Shown here one piece after another: positions 16,502-24,444 of a stretch of 33,898 nucleotides of DNA. The position numbers and the translations under genes are program-made. The stretch's first letter is position 1. Each line of letters opens with the position of its first letter. Below the pieces are notes generated by a model. The model was not told the origin of the DNA and made no database searches. It saw only the letters and a program-made list of their open reading frames with translations. The DNA is taken from the NCBI GenBank assembly GCA_949289265.1, contig CASENE010000099.1:1-33898 (forward strand), read 5' to 3'. The DNA comes from an uncultured Bacteroides sp. GTDB lineage: Bacteria; Bacteroidota; Bacteroidia; Bacteroidales; Bacteroidaceae.

Positions 16502-19033
16502 ATGAAAAACTTATTGACCCTGTTCGTCGCCCTGCTGCCCGCCGCGCTGTGGGCTACCGCCCCCGTGCCGGAAGACACGTGCAACCATCGCCTGTGGTAC
16601 ACCGCGCCCGCCGCTATCTGGGAAGAGACACTCCCCCTGGGCAACGGACGGCTGGGCATGATGCCCGACGGCGGCATCGGCAGCGAGCACGTCGTCCTCA
16701 ACGAAATCTCCCTCTGGAGCGGTTCGGAGTCCGACTATAGCAACCCTTCGGCTGCCGACAGCCTGCCCGCCATCCGCCGCCTGCTCTTCGAGGGACGGAA
16801 CCTCGAGGCGCAGGAACTGATGTATCGCAGCTTCGTGCCCCGCAAGCAGGAGACCGACGGACGTTATGGCTCCTATCAGGTCTTGGGCGACCTCTACCTG
16901 GATTTTAAATACGGCGAAGCGCGGAAAGCGATTGCCCCGCAGCGTTATGCCCGTTCGCTCTCCCTGCGCGACGCGGTGGCGCATACCTCCTTTACCCTGG
17001 ACGGCGTGGACTACGGGCGCACCTACTTCGTGTCGCGCGACCGCGACGTGATGCTCATCCGCCTTACGGCCAGCCGCGACGGCGCCCTGTCGTTCACCGC
17101 CCGCCTCAGCCGGGCCGAGAATGCCGTAGTCACCACGGACAACTATTCGTTGCTGCTGTGTGGGCAGTTGCCCAGCGGCAATCCGGAGAAAGAAGGCATG
17201 AGTTTTCGCGTGTCGATGCGGGTAGTTTCCCAGACCGGCCGCCTCGCCATCGCTCCCGACCCCAAGGACGGCATCCTTCTGGAGGGCAGCCGGGAGGCTT
17301 GGGTGGTGATTTCCGCCGCTACGTCTTTCTCGGCTCCCGGCACCGACTTCCCCGGCGAACGCTTTGGCAGCGTGTGCGACAGCCTGGAGAACTTCTATGC
17401 CGGCGATTTGTATGCGGATACGGAAGCGGAGGCGCAGAAGAAGAGATGGACGGCGGTTTACGCGCCCACCGACGGGATGATGTCTGTGCTCCGTTCCTCG
17501 TTGGACTCCCACGTTGCCGCACACCGCGCCCTCTACGACCGCGTCTCGCTCCGCCTCCCGTCCTCGCCGGACGATGCCTTGCCTACCGACCAACGCCTCC
17601 TGCGCTTTGCCGACCACCCCTCGCCCGGTCTGGCTGCCCTTTACTATAACTATGGCCGCTACCTCCTCATCAGCAGCACGCGCCCCGGTTCGCTGCCGCC
17701 CAACCTGCAGGGGCTTTGGGCCAACGGCACGCTGACTCCCTGGAACGGCGACTATCACACCAACATCAACATCCAGATGAACCACTGGCCCCTGGAGCAG
17801 GCGGGCTTGTCCGAACTCTACCAGCCGCTGACCACGCTGGTGGAACGCCTTGTCCCCTCAGGTCGCCAGACCGCCCGCGCCTTCTACGGGGCGGATGCCC
17901 GCGGCTGGGTGTTGCACATGATGACCAATGTGTGGAACTATACCGCTCCCGGCGAACACCCCTCGTGGGGCGCCACCAATACGGGCGGGGCCTGGCTCTG
18001 CGCCCACCTGTGGGAGCACTACCTCTATTCGCAAGACACTGCCTACCTGCGCCGCGTCTATCCCATCCTGAAGGGGGCTGCCGAGTTCTTCGTCTCCACC
18101 ACCGTGCGCGAACCCCGCCGGGGCTGGCTGGTCACCGCCCCCACGTCGTCGCCCGAGAATGCCTTCTACCTGCCGGGCGACACCCTGCATCCTGTCAGTA
18201 TCTGCATGGGACCCACGATGGACGTGCAGCTGCTCACCGAGCTTTACACCAACGTGGCCGCCGCCGCACGCGTCCTGGGGCGCGACAGTGCTTTTGCCGC
18301 GCGCCTGGAGGCAGACATCCGCCGGTTTCCGCCCATGCAGGTCAGCAGCCGCGGGGGCTATCTGCAGGAGTGGCTGGAAGACTACCGCGAGGTGGATGTG
18401 CACCACCGCCATGTATCCCATCTCTACGGGCTGCACCCTGCCAACCTGATTTCGCCTACCCGGACTCCCCGCCTGGCCGAGGCCTGCCGCGTCACGCTGA
18501 ACCGTAGGGGCGACGAGGCCACCGGATGGAGCCGCGCCTGGAAGATGAACTTCTGGGCCCGCCTGGCCGACGGCAACCGGGCCTGGGCGCTGTTCCGCAG
18601 CCTCTTGCAGCCGGCCGTCGACCCCGCGACGGGACAGCACGGCAGCGGCACGTTTCCCAACCTGTTCTGCTCGCACCCGCCTTTCCAGATAGACGGCAAC
18701 TTTGGCGGCACGGCCGGCATCGGCGAGATGCTGCTGCAGAGTCACGAGGGCTTCATTCATCTGTTGCCCGCCCTGCCGGACTGCTGGTCGGAGGGCAGTT
18801 TCCGCGGGCTGTGCGTGCGTGGCGGAGCTTCCGTAGACCTCGACTGGGCCGACCGTCGTCCCGGACAGGCCGTCCTGAAGGCCCGCGTGGCGGGAACCTT
18901 CCGCTTGAAGATGCCCGCAGGAGCCTCGCAGGCCACGGTTGCCCTGGACGGCCGCACCACGGTCTGCCGCGAGCCGATGATATCCCTGCCGATGGCTGCC
19001 GGCAGCCGGGCCGAAATCCGCTTTGCCTACTGA
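16502..19033 (+). CDS. GH95 alpha-L-fucosidase-type enzyme, secreted
   Basis: An 843-residue exported enzyme of the inverting GH95 family, typically an alpha-1,2-L-fucosidase (some members are alpha-L-galactosidases). The ATG at 16502 gives a signal peptide ([20 protein letters not shown]) and the N-terminal [22 protein letters not shown] characteristic of the family. Catalytic residues known from the Bifidobacterium enzyme are all in place: the asparagines in [11 protein letters not shown] (Asn421, Asn423), the acid Glu552 in [11 protein letters not shown] and Asp731 in DGNFGGTAG. Fucose alpha-1,2-linked to galactose is the cap of fucosylated xyloglucan, which fits the GH2 and GH31 genes upstream; host mucin glycans are an alternative source. 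It ends 23 bases from the convergent hydrolase gene. Confidence 0.95.
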   Translation: MKNLLTLFVALLPAALWATAPVPEDTCNHRLWYTAPAAIWEETLPLGNGRLGMMPDGGIGSEHVVLNEISLWSGSESDYSNPSAADSLPAIRRLLFEGRNLEAQELMYRSFVPRKQETDGRYGSYQVLGDLYLDFKYGEARKAIAPQRYARSLSLRDAVAHTSFTLDGVDYGRTYFVSRDRDVMLIRLTASRDGALSFTARLSRAENAVVTTDNYSLLLCGQLPSGNPEKEGMSFRVSMRVVSQTGRLAIAPDPKDGILLEGSREAWVVISAATSFSAPGTDFPGERFGSVCDSLENFYAGDLYADTEAEAQKKRWTAVYAPTDGMMSVLRSSLDSHVAAHRALYDRVSLRLPSSPDDALPTDQRLLRFADHPSPGLAALYYNYGRYLLISSTRPGSLPPNLQGLWANGTLTPWNGDYHTNINIQMNHWPLEQAGLSELYQPLTTLVERLVPSGRQTARAFYGADARGWVLHMMTNVWNYTAPGEHPSWGATNTGGAWLCAHLWEHYLYSQDTAYLRRVYPILKGAAEFFVSTTVREPRRGWLVTAPTSSPENAFYLPGDTLHPVSICMGPTMDVQLLTELYTNVAAAARVLGRDSAFAARLEADIRRFPPMQVSSRGGYLQEWLEDYREVDVHHRHVSHLYGLHPANLISPTRTPRLAEACRVTLNRRGDEATGWSRAWKMNFWARLADGNRAWALFRSLLQPAVDPATGQHGSGTFPNLFCSHPPFQIDGNFGGTAGIGEMLLQSHEGFIHLLPALPDCWSEGSFRGLCVRGGASVDLDWADRRPGQAVLKARVAGTFRLKMPAGASQATVALDGRTTVCREPMISLPMAAGSRAEIRFAY

Positions 19034-19056
19034 GGCGCCGGCGGGGATGCCCGCGC

Positions 19057-20145
19057 TTATTCCACGGGGATGCGCTGCACCGGCTGCTGCTTCACGGCAT
19101 CCAGGGGCACAGCCCGGTAGCGGGTGCGGGCGAAGTCTATGCCGCCAAGGTCGATGCAGCGGATGCGGCTGTCGTACATGGTGCGGAAGTAGATGCAGCC
19201 GCCTGCGATGTCGGTGGCCGAGGTCCATTGCGTGGCGCTGGGGATGTCCGCCGGGGCTTGTCCGCCGGTAAATTCGATGCCTACGGGGATATCGAAGCTG
19301 TTCAGAATCTGAAAACTCTGGAGCACGGCCAGCTGGGCAGTGGGCTGCTGGGGAGCCGTGGCCTGGAAGAAGGCGGCCCGCACGAAGCGCGAAGGAGGGG
19401 TAACGTCGCCCGGCAGGCCCAGGAAGCCGCTGCCTGCGCCGAAGGCCTTCAGGGCGATGCCGTCCAGCTGTTGCGCCGGCGCCGAACCCGGCACGAGGTT
19501 GACGTAGTTATTGAGGTTGGCGAGGTGCCAGGGCAGGTCGGGCGAATTGGTCAGTACGCCCAGCGGATGCTCGTAGAAGTGCAGCTCGCCGCCGTTCATG
19601 ATTTCCAGGACTACCTGTCTGCCGGAACGGTCGGTGAAGCGCCAATGCACGGTGGAGGCGCGCGGGTCTATCTGCACCACGTGTACGCGGGCCACGGCCG
19701 CTTTCACCTCGTCCACGTCGGCGCATGTACCCAGCAGCCACGCCACCAGTTGGAGGTCGGCGATGGTCGTGCTCTTCCGGGCGGGGTCGTAGTCCTCATA
19801 CCGGCCGTAGGCGGGGAAGTAGAACAGTCCGGCCGACAAGCCCGCCTCGTTCAGCCCTTCGGCCACGAAGTTTTCCTGTTCCACCGCCAGGCCCACGTAG
19901 CCATAGCGCGCGGTGAAGGCCATGCCGTCCGTCTGTCCGCCGGGCAGGAGCGACTGTTGCCGGTGTCCGCGCGGCACGACGACGTACTGGCTGTTCAGGT
20001 TGCTGCCGCCCCATTCGATGGTGCGGGCCACGACGGTGTGTCCGTCCCGGCTTTTCAAGGTGATGCCGGTGCAGGCGGAAGCAGACGGGGCGGCGGCCAG
20101 GGTGCAGGCCGCCAGCAGGAGGGAGAGGAGGATAGGTTGTTTCAT
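19057..20145 (-). CDS. Choloylglycine hydrolase family protein (bile salt hydrolase / N-acyl amide hydrolase), secreted
   Basis: A 362-residue N-terminal-nucleophile hydrolase cleaving a linear C-N amide bond, such as conjugated bile salts or penicillin V. The signal peptide ends ...SASA, so signal peptidase I would expose Cys25 as the new N-terminal nucleophile. Other active-site positions keep family spacing: Arg41 in ARTIEW (16 after the cysteine, as Cys2/Arg18 in bile salt hydrolases), Asn99 in GLNEAGL and Asn200 in GVLTNSPDLPWHL; Glu44 stands where many members have Asp. FRTMYDSRIRCIDL near the end matches Gram-negative members. Array C lies upstream of its start. Whether bile salts are the true substrate needs enzymology; the family call is firm. 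Confidence 0.92.
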   Translation of the reverse strand: MKQPILLSLLLAACTLAAAPSASACTGITLKSRDGHTVVARTIEWGGSNLNSQYVVVPRGHRQQSLLPGGQTDGMAFTARYGYVGLAVEQENFVAEGLNEAGLSAGLFYFPAYGRYEDYDPARKSTTIADLQLVAWLLGTCADVDEVKAAVARVHVVQIDPRASTVHWRFTDRSGRQVVLEIMNGGELHFYEHPLGVLTNSPDLPWHLANLNNYVNLVPGSAPAQQLDGIALKAFGAGSGFLGLPGDVTPPSRFVRAAFFQATAPQQPTAQLAVLQSFQILNSFDIPVGIEFTGGQAPADIPSATQWTSATDIAGGCIYFRTMYDSRIRCIDLGGIDFARTRYRAVPLDAVKQQPVQRIPVE

Positions 20146-20240
20146 AAGCGTATGAAGTTGGTTAGGAATATGCGCGAAGGGGCATCACAAGGAGAACAAA
20201 CCAGGATGCCGGATGGTTCAAAAGGGGTTGGTATTCAGCG

Positions 20241-20372
20241 TTTAGTGGGACTATAATCCCCGGTCGCTGGCGTTATAGTCCCCGGTTGCTGGCGTTCTAA
20301 TGCCCGGTTGCTGGCGTTCTAATGCCCGGTTGCTGGCGTTATAATGCCCGGTTCCGGGCGTTTGGGCCCATT
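20241..20372. repeat. 22-bp palindromic tandem array C (5 clear units, 1 decayed)
   Basis: Units start at 20241, 20263, 20285, 20307, 20329 and 20351. The third and fourth are identical (GTTGCTGGCGTTCTAATGCCCG) and the fifth differs only by GTTATAAT for GTTCTAAT. The first has TGGGACTATAATCCCC; the last is decayed. The linker CCCGGTYG is shared by the middle units. It lies in the 321-base gap between the YrdC-family gene and the secreted hydrolase; the rest of that gap (20146-20240 and 20373-20466) shows no gene and no consensus promoter. Confidence 0.92.
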
Positions 20373-20466
20373 GTCCGCCCGCTTGGCAAGAGGGAGGCCG
20401 GCATAAGCAGCCGGATGGGGTGGGGAAGAGCGGCGTGGGGCGGGGACGTGGCGTGCGGGCAGGCGG

Positions 20467-21078
20467 TCAGTAGAGCAGTTCGCCCAGCCCCTGCCTTACG
20501 ACGACCGGCTCGTCGCCGGTGCAGTCCACCACCGTCGAGCCTTCCAGCCCGCCGATGCCCCCGTCGATGACCAGGTCGGCCAGTTCGCCGTATTTTTCGT
20601 CTATCAGTTCCGGGTCGGTGACGTACTCGATGTCCTCTCGTTCGTCGCGGGGCAGGGTGGTGGTCAGTATGGGCGCGTCCAGCAGGCGGGCAATCTCCCG
20701 TATGATGGGATTATCCGGCATGCGGATGCCCACTTCGCGGCGGTTGCGGAAGATTTTGGGCAGGCGCGTGGTGCCGTTCAGGATGAAGGTGAAGGGGCCG
20801 GGCAGGTTGCGTTTCATCAGCTTGAAGGTGTTGTTGTCCACCTTGGCATACTCGCTGATGGCAGCCAGGTCGTAGCAGATGATGGACAGGTTGTTCTTCT
20901 TCGGGTCTATGCCCTTGAGGCGGCAGATGCGCTCGATGGCGCGTTCCTTCAGCCCGTGGCAGCCGATGGCGTACATGGTGTCGGTGGGGTAGATGACCAG
21001 TCCGCCGTCGTTCAGCGTGTCGATGACGCGCTGCAGGTCGTCGGGGTCGTTGTTTTGGGAATAGAGTTTGAGCAGCAT
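20467..21078 (-). CDS. L-threonylcarbamoyladenylate synthase family (YrdC/Sua5/YciO)
   Basis: A 203-residue cytoplasmic protein of the YrdC fold, which makes threonylcarbamoyl-AMP from threonine, bicarbonate and ATP for the t6A37 modification of ANN-decoding tRNAs. Visible are GGLVIYPTDTMYAIGC (nucleotide/threonine pocket), RICRLKGIDPKKNNLSIIC (lysine/arginine binding loop), LPGPFTFIL and GIRMPDNPIIREIA, with GLEGSTVVDC near the end. It lacks the extra C-terminal Sua5 domain, and its sequence leans towards the YciO branch, so a role other than t6A synthesis is possible. It starts 4 bases after the stop of the PIN toxin and so is probably in the same transcript. Confidence 0.88.
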   Translation of the reverse strand: MLLKLYSQNNDPDDLQRVIDTLNDGGLVIYPTDTMYAIGCHGLKERAIERICRLKGIDPKKNNLSIICYDLAAISEYAKVDNNTFKLMKRNLPGPFTFILNGTTRLPKIFRNRREVGIRMPDNPIIREIARLLDAPILTTTLPRDEREDIEYVTDPELIDEKYGELADLVIDGGIGGLEGSTVVDCTGDEPVVVRQGLGELLY

Positions 21079-21082
21079 GGGG

Positions 21083-21484
21083 TTAGTGTGTTATCCAATT
21101 TTCTATTTGTATCCCTGGGATTCGCGCAAGGTGTTTTACATTCTCGGTCACCAATGTGAGCTCGTATTGCAAGGCAGTGCAACCTATCAGCAAATCGAAG
21201 TCGTCTATCAGCAATCCTTGTCTTCTGAGCAGGCTTTTGATGTCGCCGTATTTTTCCAGGCAAGCATACATCGGCAGTATGGTAAAATAGTCTTCAATGA
21301 AGTGCACTCCTTGCATCTTCTTCTCCTTCTGTCCGCTGTTGCAAGCACCGTAGTAGAGTTCGGCCAAGGTTATTTCAGAGATGAAGCAGTTTTTCTTGCC
21401 ACATCGTTCTATCCGTCCTTCCACGTTATGCAGGTCTTTGAGGAGATAGATGCAGATATTGGTATCCAGGAGATACTGTTTCAT
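21083..21484 (-). CDS. PIN-domain toxin (VapC-type ribonuclease)
   Basis: A 133-residue PIN-domain protein, probably the toxic RNase of a type II toxin-antitoxin pair. The acidic site is complete: Asp7 in LLDTNICIYLL, Glu in SEITLAELYYG, and the aspartates in LLIDDFDLLIGCTA, followed by VTENVKHLARIPGI. Its start codon overlaps the antitoxin stop by 4 bases (ATGA), the usual arrangement for coupled translation. The DNA is clearly more AT-rich than the neighbouring genes, which suggests acquisition. VapC toxins usually cut initiator tRNA or 23S rRNA; the target here is unknown. Confidence 0.92.
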   Translation of the reverse strand: MKQYLLDTNICIYLLKDLHNVEGRIERCGKKNCFISEITLAELYYGACNSGQKEKKMQGVHFIEDYFTILPMYACLEKYGDIKSLLRRQGLLIDDFDLLIGCTALQYELTLVTENVKHLARIPGIQIENWITH

Positions 21485-21741
21485 AGTTCGGCGATGATGT
21501 TGCGGGTTATTCCTTGGGTACGTGCTTCCCTGATTTGGGCTATTTCTTCTTCAGCGGTCAAGCCGTCGTCTTTCCATGCGCCGGCTATTTGCTGGAGCTG
21601 TTTCTTGTCCTGTTCCTGAGCCGTGTCTTTAAATGTGAGCGAGGAAGCCAATAGCTCTATCAGTCGCCGCTTGGTTTCGTTACCCAAATTGACTAAGTCG
21701 TTGTAGAATATCTCTTCCGCTCGTAGGTTCAGTGTATTCAT
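21481..21741 (-). CDS. Antitoxin partner of the PIN toxin
   Basis: An 86-residue, highly charged and probably helical protein directly upstream of, and overlapping, the PIN toxin. The N-terminal half (LRAEEIFYNDLVNLGNETKRRLIELLASSL) could form a DNA-binding/dimerisation region; the C-terminal half, rich in Glu and Gln and containing AWKDDGLTAEEEIAQIREAR, resembles the segment that wraps round PIN toxins, and the last residues RNIIAEL end at the overlap. No standard AbrB, RHH or Phd motif is evident. The role is inferred from position and size. A -7-like box lies 29 bases upstream. Confidence 0.82.
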   Translation of the reverse strand: MNTLNLRAEEIFYNDLVNLGNETKRRLIELLASSLTFKDTAQEQDKKQLQQIAGAWKDDGLTAEEEIAQIREARTQGITRNIIAEL

Positions 21742-21769
21742 ACGCTTGATGCTTTGGTGTGTACAACGG

Positions 21770-21777
21770 CAAAGATA
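21770..21777 (-). promoter_or_regulatory. Candidate -7 element of the toxin-antitoxin operon
   Basis: On the minus strand TATCTTTG matches TAnnTTTG and lies 29 bases before the antitoxin ATG. No TTG is present at the -33 position. Confidence 0.45.
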
Positions 21778-21815
21778 CGGAAGTTATTCGGGAAATCATT
21801 CGTTTGCAGCCGATT

Positions 21816-23573
21816 TTATCCTTCCTCCCATTCTTTTGTCTTACGTTCCTTGTCCAGCTTCTTAATCTTGGTCCATGCCTCGCGGAACTTGGGGCAGAGG
21901 GTCACCGCTTTCTCGTAGTTGCGCAGGGCGGCGTCTTTCATGCCCAGGCGGATGCACTCGTCGCCCATCTGGATGTATTCGCGGGCGTATTTCAGGAGGG
22001 CTTTCTCTTTTTCCACGGCTTCCTGGCGCAGGCGCATGTTGTCCTGGCGCAGACGGTTGATGATGTTCAGTTTGCGGCGGATGAGGCGCTGGGCGGAGGG
22101 CTTCTCGATGTCGTAGCGCGAATGGATGGCTTTGAAGAACTCCGTCAGGAAGGTATCGAAGTCGCCCTGGTCGAAGGCACGTGCGGCGGCGGCGTACTGG
22201 ATGTCTGCCTGTGCCTGTTTCAGGGCGCGGTGGATGGCTTGGGGGTTGTTGAAGCGTTGGGCGAACTGCGTGATTTCCGGTCGCACGAACACGTCGGCTG
22301 GGCGGATGGGCTGGCGCAACTGCATCCCTTCCAGCGAGGTACAGCGGCTCAGGGCCACGTAGGTCTGTCCGCCTGCAAAGACGCCGCCCGTCAGGTCTAT
22401 CACCACCCGGCTGAACGTCAGGCCCTGGCTCTTGTGGACGGTGATGGCCCAGGCCAGGCGCACGGGGAACTGGGTGAACGTGCCCAGCACTTCTTCTTCA
22501 ATCTCCTTTTTCTCTTCGTTGTATTTGTAGCGGATGTTGCGCCACGACTCCGGCCGTACGTCGCACTCGCGGCCGTCGTCGGTGATGATGTAGAGGATGT
22601 GCTGTTCTTCGTCGAAGCCGCTGACCATGCCGATGGTGCCGTTCACCCAGCGGCGGTCGGGGTCGTTCTTCACGAAGATGACCTGTGCGCCGGGCTTCAG
22701 TTCGAGGTCGCGCGTGGTGGGCAGGCTGCTGTCGGGGAAGTCTCCCTCCACTTGCCCGGAGAAGGTGACCGCCTGTCCGGGCAGGGCGTCCAGCTTGCGC
22801 TCGTTGATGTAGTCCACCGTGTCGCGGCGGGTGGCCAAGGTGATGTAGAGGTCGTTGCCCGAGTCTTCTATCTGCGTGCCGCAACGGGCGTTGAGCACCT
22901 GCAGGTCGGCATGGGTCAGCGAGGCGTTGCGGATGTGGTCCAGCACGCTGACGAATGTCGGGTCGCTCTGCCGGTACACCTTCTGCAGTTCGATGGACAC
23001 CAGGTCTATCTGGCTGAAGACGCGGGCCGAGAAGAAGAAGGGGGTGGGGTAGAAGCGGTTCAGGATGTCGCGCTCGTCGCCCTTCACCACCGGTTCCAGT
23101 TGGTAGACGTCGCCCACCAGCAGCAGTTGCTTGCCGCCGAAGGGTTCACGCAGGTTGTGCGAATAGACGCGCAGGATGCGGTCGACGGCGTCGATGATGT
23201 CGGCCCGCACCATGGATATCTCGTCGATAATGACCAGTTCCAGCTCTTCCAGCAGCTTGCGGTGTTCCTTGGTGTAGCGCAGGAATTGGTGGATGCGTCC
23301 CCGTTGCAGGCTCAGGTTGGGGTCGTCCGGCAGGAGGGGATGGAAGGGCAGGCGGAAGAAACTGTGCAGCGTGCTGCCTCCGGCGTTGATGGCGGCGATG
23401 CCCGTGGGGGCCAGGACGACGTGCTTCTTCCGGACGTTGTCGCAGATGTAGCGCAGGAAGGTCGATTTGCCCGTACCCGCCTTGCCCGTCAGGAAGAGCG
23501 ACTGGCGGGTGTATTTGACGAGCTCCAGCGCCTGGCGGAACTCGTGGTTGGAGGTGTCGGGCACGAACTTCAT
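21816..23573 (-). CDS. Pif1/RecD-like ATP-dependent DNA helicase with C-terminal TPR-like tail
   Basis: A 585-residue superfamily 1 helicase. Its ATG overlaps the stop of the HAD gene by 4 bases; the frame is open for 498 bases upstream but overlaps that gene there. Motif I is GKAGTGKST (about residues 31-39), motif II VIIDEISMV, and motifs V/VI sit around AWAITVHKSQGLTFSRVVIDL and TYVALSRCTSLEGM, the UvrD_C_2-type arrangement of Pif1 and RecD2. GIAAINAGGSTLHSFF is the typical Pif1-family Ia region. The last about 90 residues (YAREYIQMGDECIRLGMKDAALRNYEKAVTLCP) look like one or two TPR repeats, unusual in eukaryotic Pif1 but seen in Bacteroidetes homologues. Likely role: replication or repair at blocked forks. 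Confidence 0.92.
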   Translation of the reverse strand: MKFVPDTSNHEFRQALELVKYTRQSLFLTGKAGTGKSTFLRYICDNVRKKHVVLAPTGIAAINAGGSTLHSFFRLPFHPLLPDDPNLSLQRGRIHQFLRYTKEHRKLLEELELVIIDEISMVRADIIDAVDRILRVYSHNLREPFGGKQLLLVGDVYQLEPVVKGDERDILNRFYPTPFFFSARVFSQIDLVSIELQKVYRQSDPTFVSVLDHIRNASLTHADLQVLNARCGTQIEDSGNDLYITLATRRDTVDYINERKLDALPGQAVTFSGQVEGDFPDSSLPTTRDLELKPGAQVIFVKNDPDRRWVNGTIGMVSGFDEEQHILYIITDDGRECDVRPESWRNIRYKYNEEKKEIEEEVLGTFTQFPVRLAWAITVHKSQGLTFSRVVIDLTGGVFAGGQTYVALSRCTSLEGMQLRQPIRPADVFVRPEITQFAQRFNNPQAIHRALKQAQADIQYAAAARAFDQGDFDTFLTEFFKAIHSRYDIEKPSAQRLIRRKLNIINRLRQDNMRLRQEAVEKEKALLKYAREYIQMGDECIRLGMKDAALRNYEKAVTLCPKFREAWTKIKKLDKERKTKEWEEG

Positions 23574-24358
23574 ACGGCGTAGGTCTCGATGGCTTTGGCC
23601 AGTCCGTCGTTGTCCACGGTGTCTGTCACGTAGTCGGCGGCGGCCTTCACCTCGTCGCCGGCGTTGCCCATGGCGATGCCTATGCCCGCGTGGCGCAGCA
23701 TGGGGATGTCGTTGCCGCCGTCGCCCACGGCCATGGTCTCTTCCACGCGGAGGCCGAAGTGCCGGCAGATTTGGTCGATGCCCAGTTGCTTGGTGATGCC
23801 GCAGGCCGTGACGTCCACGAAGGCGGGATGCCAGCGGCCAATCTCGCAGTGCGGGATGGAGGGGCGTATCTCCTGCTCCTGTTCGGCGTTGAGGAAGGGC
23901 GACATCTGGTAGACCTCGGCGATGCTCTCCAGGGCTTCTTCCGGCGTGCGGGCGGGCAGTTCCTTGGCGTGCAGGTATTCGTTGAATATCCGGTGCAGCA
24001 TCTCGCCCGGCTGGCAGGCGCAGATGTCGTGTTCGCCCACCACCACGCAGGTGATGCCGCGCGCGGCGCAATAATCCAGCAGGGCTTTCGCCTCGTCGGC
24101 GGGCAGGGGCGCCTTGCTGATGACCTCGTCGCCCACGAAGCAGTAGCCCCCGTTCATGGTGACGTAGCCGTCGATGAGGCCCCGCTCTGTCAACGGGCCC
24201 AGGTTGTTGATGAGCACTTGGGGGCGTCCCGTGGCGATGAACACCTTCACGCTGCGGCGGCGGGCGGCGGCAATGGCCTCGACGGCGGAGGCGGGGATGC
24301 AGTGGGTCTGGAAGCTGACCAGCGTGCCGTCTATGTCGAGAAACAGGGCTTTTATCAT
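23570..24358 (-). CDS. Cof-type HAD-superfamily phosphatase
   Basis: A 262-residue cytoplasmic phosphatase of the Cof/YbiV (IIB cap) group, likely acting on sugar phosphates or similar small molecules. The catalytic motif is LFLDIDGTLV (Asp8 nucleophile, Asp10 acid/base), motif II is in VFIATGRP, and motif IV is MAVGDGGNDIPML with the metal-binding aspartates. The start at 24358 (MIKALF) is preferred: the upstream ATG at 24385 would fall inside the -7 box at 24383-24390. The ATG at 24364 is also possible. Its stop overlaps the start of the helicase gene, so the two are translationally coupled. Substrate not predictable. Confidence 0.92.
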   Translation of the reverse strand: MIKALFLDIDGTLVSFQTHCIPASAVEAIAAARRRSVKVFIATGRPQVLINNLGPLTERGLIDGYVTMNGGYCFVGDEVISKAPLPADEAKALLDYCAARGITCVVVGEHDICACQPGEMLHRIFNEYLHAKELPARTPEEALESIAEVYQMSPFLNAEQEQEIRPSIPHCEIGRWHPAFVDVTACGITKQLGIDQICRHFGLRVEETMAVGDGGNDIPMLRHAGIGIAMGNAGDEVKAAADYVTDTVDNDGLAKAIETYAV

Positions 24359-24382
24359 GGGCATGTCTATTAGGATTGGCTG

Positions 24383-24390
24383 CAAAAGTA
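24383..24390 (-). promoter_or_regulatory. Candidate -7 element for the HAD/helicase operon
   Basis: The minus strand reads TACTTTTG, fitting TAnnTTTG, 25 bases before the preferred HAD start codon. It faces the plus-strand box at 24412-24419, making a compact divergent promoter. No -33 TTG was found. Confidence 0.5.
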
Positions 24391-24411
24391 AGAAAATATC
24401 GGGAGATTTCG

Positions 24412-24419
24412 TACTTTTG
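24412..24419 (+). promoter_or_regulatory. Candidate -7 element for the TPR regulator
   Basis: TACTTTTG fits TAnnTTTG and lies 26 bases before the ATG at 24445. It is the same octamer as the opposing minus-strand box 21 bases away. No -33 TTG at normal spacing. Confidence 0.5.
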
Positions 24420-24444
24420 CGTCCATTACTGAAAGAAGTGCGTC

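Noticed and set aside
19041-19054. Terminator between GH95 and the secreted hydrolase
   Set aside because: The stem is only 5 base pairs (GCGGG/CCCGC) with no T tract; too weak to list as a feature.
20241-20372. TATAAT in the 22-bp units read as sigma-70 promoters
   Set aside because: Bacteroidetes promoters use TAnnTTTG, not TATAAT; many units have TTCTAA or TTCCAA instead, and no -35 element is at the correct place.
21759-23582. 607-codon plus-strand frame opposite the helicase
   Set aside because: It lies antisense to a gene with clear helicase motifs and has no recognisable fold or signal.
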